The notes under the pieces: model-generated | The model's database searches: none | Seen by the model: the letters and a program-made list of their open reading frames with translations, nothing else | What the model was told of the DNA's origin: nothing | Translations under genes and position numbers: made by a program | Part shown: piece by piece, positions 1-5,205 of the stretch | How the letters are laid out: each line of letters starts with the position of its first letter | How positions within the stretch are numbered: position 1 is the first letter of the stretch | Source: Pseudomonadota bacterium | Lineage (GTDB): Bacteria > Pseudomonadota > Gammaproteobacteria > Steroidobacterales > Steroidobacteraceae | NCBI GenBank assembly: GCA_021838065.1 | Contig: JAKCEJ010000224.1 | Span: forward strand, 1-5,205 | Direction of reading: 5' to 3' | Length of the DNA: 5,205 nt

Positions 1-727
1 GGACTGCAACGGCACCGGAGTCGCGCGCAAAGAGCCGCAGCATCGCCATGTCATCGACCTCCGCGGCCACCTCGACGGTGATATGTCTGCGCTCGCACCA
101 CAAGTCGAACTGGGTCCGTATGTCGCTGTTCGGTCCGGGCAGCACCAGGCGCATGCCGGCCAGATCCTCCGGCAGCCGCAGCCGCCGCCGCCCGGCGCGC
201 GGCGGTCCGATCAGGCACACCGACTGGCGCGAGAGCGGCACGCAGCGCCACGGGCGCTCGCTCTCGGCCACAACCGGGCGGTTCGAGAGCAGCACATCCA
301 GGTTGTGCACGCGCAGCTGCTCGAGCAGCTCCGCCAGACCGCCCGACTGCAGCGTCAGACGCACCTCGGGACGGGTGAACAGCGGACGCAACAGGTTTTC
401 CGTGAAATTGCGTGAAAGCGTGGCCACCGCCCCGACGCGCAGGTGTTGCTGGCGCTGCCCGAGTCCACCGCGCACGGTGGCCATCAGCTCCTGACCAAGC
501 CCGAAGATGCTGTCGGCGTAATCGAGCACCACGGCGCCGAACTCCGTCAGGTGCAGCGAGCGGCCGGACCGCTCGAACAGGGGGCGGCCGAGATACGTCT
601 CGAGCTGACGGATCTGCGCCGACAGCGCCGACTGCGACACACGCAGCTCTCCGGCCGCCTGGGTCAGATGGCCGCGCTGCGCGACGGTCCAGAAATAAAG
701 CAGGTGGCGGAAGTTCAGATTGCGCAT
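1..727 (-). CDS. LysR-family transcriptional regulator, NhaR-like (partial, C-terminus beyond the left edge)
   Basis: This is a DNA-binding regulator that probably controls the divergent dabB-dabA operon. Reading the reverse complement from ATG 727-725 gives 242 codons without a stop. LysR proteins are usually about 300 residues, so about 60 C-terminal residues are missing. Residues 1-61 form the winged helix-turn-helix; its core is near residues 21-40 and reads HLTQAAGELRVSQSALSAQI, followed by the typical LGRPLFERSGR. A linker helix follows (about 62-92), and the effector-binding domain begins at LRVG (96-99). The N-terminal HLLYFW and the linker YADSIFGLGQEL resemble E. coli NhaR (LYYFW, YADKMFTLSQEM), which places it in the NhaR-like branch. 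The start is firm: ATG 727 is the only start codon between the in-frame stop at 769-767 and the HTH. Its ribosome site is weak (GAG, 10 bases upstream). The inducer is unknown; regulation of dab is inferred from divergent orientation. Many DAB operons have a linked LysR gene. Confidence 0.93.
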   Translation of the reverse strand, partial: MRNLNFRHLLYFWTVAQRGHLTQAAGELRVSQSALSAQIRQLETYLGRPLFERSGRSLHLTEFGAVVLDYADSIFGLGQELMATVRGGLGQRQQHLRVGAVATLSRNFTENLLRPLFTRPEVRLTLQSGGLAELLEQLRVHNLDVLLSNRPVVAESERPWRCVPLSRQSVCLIGPPRAGRRRLRLPEDLAGMRLVLPGPNSDIRTQFDLWCERRHITVEVAAEVDDMAMLRLFARDSGAVAV

Positions 728-728
728 A

Positions 729-743
729 TTCTGTTTTCTCGAA
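729..743. promoter_or_regulatory. Possible LysR-type binding site, TTC-N9-GAA
   Basis: TTC at 729-731 and GAA at 741-743 form a short interrupted inverted repeat. It contains T730-N11-A742, the generic LysR-regulator box. It lies 2 bases upstream of the LysR start codon, next to the AT-rich -10 candidates, a usual place for autoregulation and divergent activation. A three-base half-site can occur by chance, so this is only a candidate operator. Confidence 0.3.
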
Positions 744-746
744 CGA

Positions 747-764
747 TTTATTCTATTTATTCTA
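747..764. repeat. Tandem direct repeat, 2 x 9 bp (TTTATTCTA)
   Basis: Two perfect, directly adjacent copies of TTTATTCTA lie at 747-755 and 756-764, followed by a degenerate TTTTACAGT. Each copy carries a -10-like TATTCT on the plus strand and TAGAAT on the minus strand, so the repeat duplicates the candidate -10 elements in both directions. The 9-bp period is a little under one helical turn. It could be a regulator half-site repeat, a slippage product, or simply AT-rich promoter DNA. Confidence 0.7.
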
Positions 765-815
765 TTTTACAGTGCCTTGGCAGCCAGGAATACTCCCCCG
801 CGTCGCCGCAACCTC

Positions 816-820
816 GGGAG
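816..820 (+). promoter_or_regulatory. Shine-Dalgarno site of dabB
   Basis: GGGAG lies 5 bases upstream of ATG 826-828. The reading frame stays open far upstream, to about 412, but that extension lies antisense to the LysR gene and across the promoter. This site therefore decides the start. Confidence 0.75.
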
Positions 821-825
821 TTCGC

Positions 826-2376
826 ATGCCGCATCACCTGCACTGGACCGCCTGGCTCGTCCCGCTGCTGTATCTGCTTGGGGCGGCCGCCGGGCTGCCG
901 CGACGCTCGCGCTGGCAGGCACTCTCGTGGGCCTCTGGCGGTGCGCTCGGTGCAGCGCTCGCGGGCGATCTGAGCCATCTGGTGCCGGGAGGGACGATCG
1001 GTCCGCACAACGGACCGGCAGCGGCGGTGATGACCTTGATCGCCTTTCTCGGCTGGGTCATCGCCCGCTACTCGCGCGGCAATCTCGCCGGAGAAGCCGG
1101 CGAGCGGCGCTTCGTGTGCTCGCTGCTGCTGACGCTCGCCGGCGTGAGCGCGGTGGTCGCGGCCCGCAATCTCGGCGTGCTGGTGCTCGCCTGGGCGGCG
1201 AGCAGCGTCGCGGTGCATCCGCTCCTGACGCACTACCGCGAACGGCCCGCGGCCCGCATCGCAGCCCGCAAGAAATTCCTCGCCAGCCGCCTCGCCGAGG
1301 CCTGCCTGCTCAGCGCCGCGGTGCTGCTCTATCGGCACTGGCACACCCTCGGACTGACCCCCCTCGCCCGGCTGATCGCGGTGCACGGCGCCGCCGGTGC
1401 ACAGCTGCAGTGCGCCGCGCTGCTGCTCGCCGCGGCCGTGCTCCTGAAGTCTGCACAGCTGCCGCTGCACGGCTGGCTGGTCCAGGTCATGGAGGCCCCG
1501 ACCAGTGTCTCGGCTCTGATGCACGCTGGCGTCGTCAACCTCGGCGGCTACGTCCTGATCCGCCTTGCACCACTCATCAGCGCCTCACTGCCCGCCGAGG
1601 GACTGCTGGTCATCGTCGGCAGCACCACCGCGACACTCGCCGGGCTCACCCTGATGACCTGTCCGTCGATCAAGGGTCGTCTCGCCTGGTCGACCTGTTC
1701 GCAGATGGGACTGATGGCCGCCGAGTGCGGCCTCGGCCTCTACGGTCTGGCGCTGCTGCATCTGCTCGGACACGCACTGTACAAAGCGCACGCATTTCTC
1801 AGCTCCGGAGAGGCGGTACGTGAGAGCACCGTGGCGCGCATGCGCGCCGCCCCGCTCCGGCGCGCACCCTTCGCGACGGTGCTCGGCCTGGCGGTAGCCG
1901 CAGGCCTGGTGGCCGCCTCGGCGCAGCTGTGGCACACCGTGCTGCATGCCCCGGCCGTCCCCGGGGTCGCCCTGCTGCTGTGTACGCTCGGCGTCGCGAC
2001 ACTCCTGTGGGACGCAAGCGCCGATGCACTCACCCGCACCCGCAACCTCGGGGCGGCCGCGCTCGCCGTGCAGCTGTATCTGCTCTGGCACCTGACGATG
2101 ACCGAGGGACTCGGCGCGCCCTCGGTGACCCCCGCGCCACTGCTGGCGGGGTACAGCGCGCTCTGTCTGCTCCTGTTGTATGCGGCGCAGGCGCATCTGT
2201 GGCGCGCCGGCGGCGCGACCCGGCACTCGCGTCTGTATGCCTGGGCGGCTGCCGGGTACTTCCTCGACGAGCCGCTCACGCGGCTCGTCACCTCTCGATG
2301 GCCCTGGCACGATGAGCGCAGCCCGCACGGACCACTCGGTCAGTGGCTGGCGCAGCGCGAAGGGGGCACCGCTTGA
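826..2376 (+). CDS. dabB: DabB, NuoL/MrpA-like membrane subunit of the DAB inorganic-carbon pump
   Basis: This is the cation-translocating membrane partner of DabA and is thought to use the proton (or sodium) gradient to drive one-way CO2 hydration to bicarbonate. The protein has 516 residues and is hydrophobic through most of its length, with roughly 12-14 likely membrane helices. The Proton_antipo_M signature is clear: K208 in LLKSAQLPLHGW, then MEAPTSVSALMHAG (222-235, H233), then K320 in GHALYKAHAFLSSG. Aligned with E. coli NuoL, K208 matches K229, H233 matches H254, and K320 lies close to K342. R155 and E158 match R175 and D178. The NuoL TM5 glutamate E144 is replaced by A124 (after W123). 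The RKKFLASRLAEA stretch (148-159) is reminiscent of DabB proteins. It is shorter than NuoL (about 613 residues) and lacks the long C-terminal lateral helix; it ends in a short polar tail. Annotation pipelines often call it NADH dehydrogenase subunit 5, but no other complex I gene is present here. The stop overlaps the dabA start. Confidence 0.93.
   Translation: MPHHLHWTAWLVPLLYLLGAAAGLPRRSRWQALSWASGGALGAALAGDLSHLVPGGTIGPHNGPAAAVMTLIAFLGWVIARYSRGNLAGEAGERRFVCSLLLTLAGVSAVVAARNLGVLVLAWAASSVAVHPLLTHYRERPAARIAARKKFLASRLAEACLLSAAVLLYRHWHTLGLTPLARLIAVHGAAGAQLQCAALLLAAAVLLKSAQLPLHGWLVQVMEAPTSVSALMHAGVVNLGGYVLIRLAPLISASLPAEGLLVIVGSTTATLAGLTLMTCPSIKGRLAWSTCSQMGLMAAECGLGLYGLALLHLLGHALYKAHAFLSSGEAVRESTVARMRAAPLRRAPFATVLGLAVAAGLVAASAQLWHTVLHAPAVPGVALLLCTLGVATLLWDASADALTRTRNLGAAALAVQLYLLWHLTMTEGLGAPSVTPAPLLAGYSALCLLLLYAAQAHLWRAGGATRHSRLYAWAAAGYFLDEPLTRLVTSRWPWHDERSPHGPLGQWLAQREGGTA
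2361..2366 (+). promoter_or_regulatory. Shine-Dalgarno site that sets a TTG start for dabA
   Basis: AGGGGG within the end of dabB lies 6 bases before TTG 2373-2375, whose last two bases form the start of the dabB TGA stop (2374-2376). The in-frame alternative GTG at 2343 would add 10 residues and has no purine-rich site at a suitable distance. The TTG is preferred, and translation is probably coupled to dabB. Confidence 0.65.
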
Positions 2377-4859
2377 GCGGCGCGAACGCACCGGCTGCGC
2401 GCGAGGGCGATGCGAGCGTGCGCCGCGCCGCGCTGGAGGCCGCCTGTCACACCGTCGCGCCTGCATGGCCGATCGATCGACAGGTCGCGGTCAGCCCCTA
2501 CTGGGGCTATCGTACCCTGCCCTTCGCCACGGCCGCCGAGCGGTTGCGGCGTCTGTATGCAACGCCCCTGACGTGGACGCGCGCGCAGTACTTGCGTGCC
2601 TGGCAGCAGGGACAGATCCAGCCGGCGCACCTGGAGCAGGCGCTGCGCGAAGCGTCGGCGCCGTTGAGCATTGCGGCTGCCGTCCGCGCCCTCGAGGCGC
2701 CCACCCCCCCCATGGAGGGAGTACCGCTGCTCAGCGACCGGCTGGACAGCGACCCGCGCCGGCGCGATGCATTGCCCTGGCGCGAGCGCATCACGCAGCA
2801 GATCAGCGAGACCTGCGCCGCCTACTTCGACGAACTGCAGCGCGACGGGTCGCCGGTGCGGCCGACCGGGTTGTTCGAATACTGGCGCGCGGCACTGCGT
2901 GGGGATCGGCGTTTCGCATCGCTGCACGCCCGCGCCGCCGAGCTGCCGCAGGCAGCCGAGGCGGCACTGGACTGGGCGCTCGAGCGGCTGGCCGTGCGCG
3001 ATGCACAACTGATGGAGCTGCTCGAGGTGCTGGCCGGGCGCATCGGCGGCTGGGCCGCCTGGTGCGCGGGCCTGCGCTGGGAGGCGGCGCTCGCCGGGCG
3101 CTGCGATGCGCACCTTGCGCATCTGCTGGTGATCCGTCTCGCCTGGGAGGCTCTGCTGCACGACGGCCGCCATGATGAGCGCTCGGTGTGGCGCGACTGG
3201 CTCGAGCACTGGAGCGCTGCGGCGAGCGCCAAGCCACCCGCAGCGCTCGGCGTCGACCTGCTCTGGCAGCGTGCGCACGAGATCGCCTATCAGCAGCGGC
3301 TCTTCGGCGCACTGCGCCGGTCGCGCACACGGGCTGGCGCCGGACAACCAGCGCCCGCGCACGCACAGCTCGTCTTCTGCATCGATGTCCGCTCCGAGCG
3401 CATGCGCCGCGCCGTCGAACAAGCCGATGACGGTGTGCAGACCTACGGCTTTGCAGGGTTCTTCGGTCTGCCCCTGCGCTACACCCCGCTCGGCACTTCG
3501 CTGGAGCAGCCGCAGTTGCCGGCGCTGCTCGCGCCCACGCTCGCCGCCAGCGACACGAGCGGCAACGCCGCGGAGGATGAACGCCTCGCCGATCAGCGCC
3601 GGCGGGCGTTGCGGCGCGGGGCGAGCCTGGCGCCCTTCTCGCGCCTGCCGACGGGGGCCTTCAGCACCGTGGAGATCCTCGGCCTCACCTATCTGCCGAA
3701 GCTCCTCGCCCGCACGTTCGGGCGTGCACCGGGGCGCCCGCAGCGCACCGGCCTCGGGCGCGCCGAGCACGCCGCACTGCGTCCGCACCTCGTCGGCAGT
3801 GACCCGCAGGCACTGGCCCGGCACGTGCAGCTTGCCGCGCAGGTCGTGCGCGCCATGGGCATTGAGCGCCCCTGGGCCCGTCTGCTCGTGCTCATCGGAC
3901 ATGGTGCACGCACGGCCAACAACCCGCAGGCGGCCGCGCTCGCCTGCGGCGCCTGCGGGGGGCACAGCGGCGACGTCAATGCCCGGATCCTCGCCGATCT
4001 GCTGAACGATCCGGCCGTGCGCCACGCCCTCGGCGAACAGGGCATCGATCTGCCCGAGCACACCGTGGTGATCGCCGGACTGCACGACACCGTGACCGAT
4101 ACTGTGGAATTGTTTGAGCCGCCCTCCCTCTCCCCGGGGCATGCGGCCGATCTCGAGCGGCTGCGCGAGACGCTGCGGCGCGCCGGCGCGCAGGTGCGGC
4201 GCGAACGAGCCCCGGAGCTCGGTCTGGCGCACCTCGCGGGGCGGGACGCGGCATTGCTGCGCCGCCTCGAGCAGCGCACGCGCGACTGGTCAGAAGTGCG
4301 GCCCGAGTGGGGGCTGGCGGGCAATGCCGCGTTCATTCTCGCGCCGCGCGAGCGGACCCGCGGCATCGACCTCGAGGGCCGGGTCTTCCTCCACGAATAC
4401 CGCTCGGACGAGGACCCCGACGGCGCGCTGCTCGAGCAGCTGCTCGCCGGTCCGCTCATCGTGACGCACTGGATCAACCTGCAGTACTACGGCTCGACCG
4501 TCGATCCGCAGCGCTTCGGCAGTGGTAACAAGGTTCTGCACAACGTGCTCGGCGGGCGCATCGGCGTTCTCGAGGGACACAGCGGCGATCTGCGCATCGG
4601 ACTGGCCCAACAGTCCGTGCACGACGGCACCGAGTGGCGGCACGCGCCGCTGCGCCTGACGGTGCTCATCGACGCACCGCGCGAACGGATTGAACGGATC
4701 GTGCAGCGCTTGCCCGACGTACGCCAGCTGGTCGAACACGAGTGGCTGCACCTGTACCGCCTGCACGGGCAGAACCCCGAGCGCCTCTTCGAGCCGCAGC
4801 GCGTGCGCTGCGGTGAGCCAGCGCAGGCCCGTCCACAACCCGCGAGCGCACCGGCGTGA
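2373..4859 (+). CDS. dabA: DabA (DUF2309/UPF0753), beta-carbonic-anhydrase-like subunit of the DAB inorganic-carbon pump
   Basis: DabA is a cytoplasmic, membrane-associated zinc protein. With DabB it is proposed to hydrate CO2 vectorially and so accumulate bicarbonate for RuBisCO or for anaplerotic carboxylases. From the TTG start it has 828 residues, about the usual full family length. The putative zinc and active-site residues are all present: C336 and D338 (with R340) in FCIDVRSERM, H510 in LIGHGARTANN, and C525 in LACGACGG. They correspond to C351, D353, H524 and C539 of H. neapolitanus DabA. Other family signatures are VSPYWGYRTLPF near the N-terminus, YGFAGFFGLPLRYTPLG after the first zinc motif, VRPEWGLAGNAAFILAPR from V642, and GSGNKVLHNVLGG (about 716-728) followed by EGHSGDLRIGLAQQS. 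There is no signal peptide and no strong membrane helix. Its beginning overlaps dabB (TTGA) and its end overlaps the CysD-like gene (GTGA). Identification is very secure. The start could alternatively be GTG 2343. Confidence 0.96.
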   Translation: MSGANAPAAREGDASVRRAALEAACHTVAPAWPIDRQVAVSPYWGYRTLPFATAAERLRRLYATPLTWTRAQYLRAWQQGQIQPAHLEQALREASAPLSIAAAVRALEAPTPPMEGVPLLSDRLDSDPRRRDALPWRERITQQISETCAAYFDELQRDGSPVRPTGLFEYWRAALRGDRRFASLHARAAELPQAAEAALDWALERLAVRDAQLMELLEVLAGRIGGWAAWCAGLRWEAALAGRCDAHLAHLLVIRLAWEALLHDGRHDERSVWRDWLEHWSAAASAKPPAALGVDLLWQRAHEIAYQQRLFGALRRSRTRAGAGQPAPAHAQLVFCIDVRSERMRRAVEQADDGVQTYGFAGFFGLPLRYTPLGTSLEQPQLPALLAPTLAASDTSGNAAEDERLADQRRRALRRGASLAPFSRLPTGAFSTVEILGLTYLPKLLARTFGRAPGRPQRTGLGRAEHAALRPHLVGSDPQALARHVQLAAQVVRAMGIERPWARLLVLIGHGARTANNPQAAALACGACGGHSGDVNARILADLLNDPAVRHALGEQGIDLPEHTVVIAGLHDTVTDTVELFEPPSLSPGHAADLERLRETLRRAGAQVRRERAPELGLAHLAGRDAALLRRLEQRTRDWSEVRPEWGLAGNAAFILAPRERTRGIDLEGRVFLHEYRSDEDPDGALLEQLLAGPLIVTHWINLQYYGSTVDPQRFGSGNKVLHNVLGGRIGVLEGHSGDLRIGLAQQSVHDGTEWRHAPLRLTVLIDAPRERIERIVQRLPDVRQLVEHEWLHLYRLHGQNPERLFEPQRVRCGEPAQARPQPASAPA

Positions 4860-5205
4860 CCCGCACGCTCGCTTCGGAGGACTCCCCCGACGGTGCGGCG
4901 CCCGAGTGGCCGCGACCCTCGCTCGCGGCCCTCGAAGCCGAGGCCATCTACATCCTGCGCGAGGCGATCGCCGAGGCGCGCACACCGGTGCTGCTGTTCT
5001 CCGGGGGCAAGGACTCCACGGTCCTCGCTCACCTCGTCTGCCGGGCATTCCACCCGTCACGTCCGCCGGTGCCGCTGCTGCACATCGATTCGACCTGGGA
5101 GTTCCGCGAGTTGCTCGAATTCCGTGACCGCTTCGCGCGCCGCTACGGCTTCGACCTCCGCGTTGCTCTCAATGAGGCCGGTTGCGCCTCCGGCTTCAAT
5201 CCGTT
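4856..5205 (+). CDS. cysD: CysD-like sulfate adenylyltransferase subunit 2, PP-loop ATP pyrophosphatase (partial, C-terminus beyond the right edge)
   Basis: CysD is the catalytic small subunit of ATP sulfurylase. With the GTPase CysN it makes adenosine phosphosulfate from ATP and sulfate, the first step of sulfate assimilation. The visible 116 codons match the CysD N-terminal half: LAALEAEAIYILREAIAEA (23-41), PP-loop SGGKDS (49-54), LLHIDSTWEFRELLEFRDRF (74-93), and NEAGCASGFNP (106-116), against E. coli NPEGVAMGINPF. The start is fixed: GTG 4856-4858 is the only start codon between the in-frame TGA at 4814-4816 and the conserved region. It overlaps the dabA stop as GTGA and has no good ribosome site, so translation probably depends on dabA. 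About 22 extra residues, acidic and rich in Pro, Ala and Ser, precede the family core. SGGKDS replaces the SIGKDS of E. coli CysD, so a diverged paralog is possible. A PAPS-reductase-like PP-loop protein is less likely given the full CysD pattern. Confidence 0.87.
   Translation, partial: MTRTLASEDSPDGAAPEWPRPSLAALEAEAIYILREAIAEARTPVLLFSGGKDSTVLAHLVCRAFHPSRPPVPLLHIDSTWEFRELLEFRDRFARRYGFDLRVALNEAGCASGFNP

Larger units (their letters stand above)
728..825. promoter_or_regulatory. Divergent lysR/dabB intergenic promoter region
   Basis: This is the only non-coding stretch in the window, and it must hold the promoters of both the LysR gene (leftward) and the dab operon (rightward). Bases 741-770 contain only 6 G/C in 30, in sharp contrast with the GC-rich genes on both sides, as expected of a melting region. 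On the plus strand TATTCT (749-754 and 758-763) and TATTTT (763-768) are imperfect -10 candidates. No good -35 hexamer sits 16-18 bases upstream of them, which fits an activator-dependent promoter. On the minus strand TAGAAT (755-750 and 764-759) and TAAAAT (769-764) each match the -10 consensus at 5 of 6 bases, also without a good -35. Exact transcription starts cannot be assigned. Confidence 0.6.

Noticed and set aside
48..494. Plus-strand open frames within 48-494 (148 and 110 codons)
   Set aside because: They are antisense to the conserved LysR reading frame and show no domain; the minus-strand protein explains the region.
778..786. TGGC-A-GCCA palindrome upstream of dabB, considered as a hairpin or operator
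   Set aside because: A 4-bp stem with a one-base loop cannot form a stable hairpin, and the element is too short to separate from chance.
412..825. In-frame upstream extension of dabB (138 more codons)
   Set aside because: The extension is antisense to the LysR gene and crosses the AT-rich promoter region. GGGAG at 816-820 and the NuoL-like hydrophobic N-terminus support ATG 826.
826..2376. Reading the membrane protein as a respiratory complex I subunit (NuoL)
   Set aside because: It is shorter than NuoL, lacks the lateral helix, has no other nuo genes beside it, and overlaps a DUF2309 gene, which identifies it as DabB.
1585..2466. Minus-strand open frame (293 codons) opposite the end of dabB
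   Set aside because: Arg/Gly/Gln-rich low-complexity translation antisense to conserved dabB sequence; a shadow of GC-rich coding.
2704..2711. Run of eight C in dabA, a possible phase-variable or frameshift-prone tract
   Set aside because: The DUF2309 frame is intact on both sides. A run of eight C is not unusual in such GC-rich coding DNA, and there is no sign of alternative frames being used.
2340..4232. Long minus-strand open frame (630 codons) opposite dabA
   Set aside because: It lies wholly antisense to a clearly conserved DUF2309 gene. Its translation is rich in Arg, Ala, Gly and Gln with no recognisable domain, as expected from high-GC codon bias.

Overview
The window comes from a high-GC bacterium, most likely a proteobacterium. 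The gene set and the look of the proteins suggest a chemolithoautotrophic, possibly sulfur-oxidising gammaproteobacterium. That taxonomic guess is inference from gene content and composition only. Almost the whole window is coding, and the only non-coding stretch is a 98-base AT-rich divergent intergenic region at 728-825.

Layout: (1) positions 1-727, minus strand, hold the N-terminal four fifths of a LysR-family regulator of the NhaR-like type; it runs off the left edge. (2) Positions 728-825 are a divergent promoter region with a tandem 9-bp AT-rich repeat and a possible LysR-type half-site pair. (3) Positions 826-2376, plus strand, hold dabB, a NuoL/MrpA-like proton-translocating membrane subunit. 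(4) Positions 2373-4859, plus strand, hold dabA (DUF2309/UPF0753), a beta-carbonic-anhydrase-like zinc protein; its probable TTG start overlaps the dabB stop as TTGA. (5) Positions 4856-5205, plus strand, hold the N-terminal 116 codons of a CysD-like ATP sulfurylase small subunit (PP-loop family). It starts at a GTG overlapping the dabA stop as GTGA and runs off the right edge.

DabB and DabA together form the DAB inorganic-carbon pump, characterised in Halothiobacillus neapolitanus and found in many phyla. DabA is proposed to hydrate CO2 to bicarbonate one way at the inner face of the membrane, driven by cation flow through DabB. The divergent LysR gene is the obvious candidate regulator. The least expected feature is the CysD-like gene. 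It is joined to the DAB pair by a 4-base stop/start overlap and carries an SGGKDS PP-loop instead of the SIGKDS of E. coli CysD, which suggests that inorganic-carbon uptake and sulfate activation (or a CysD paralog with another role) are co-expressed here.
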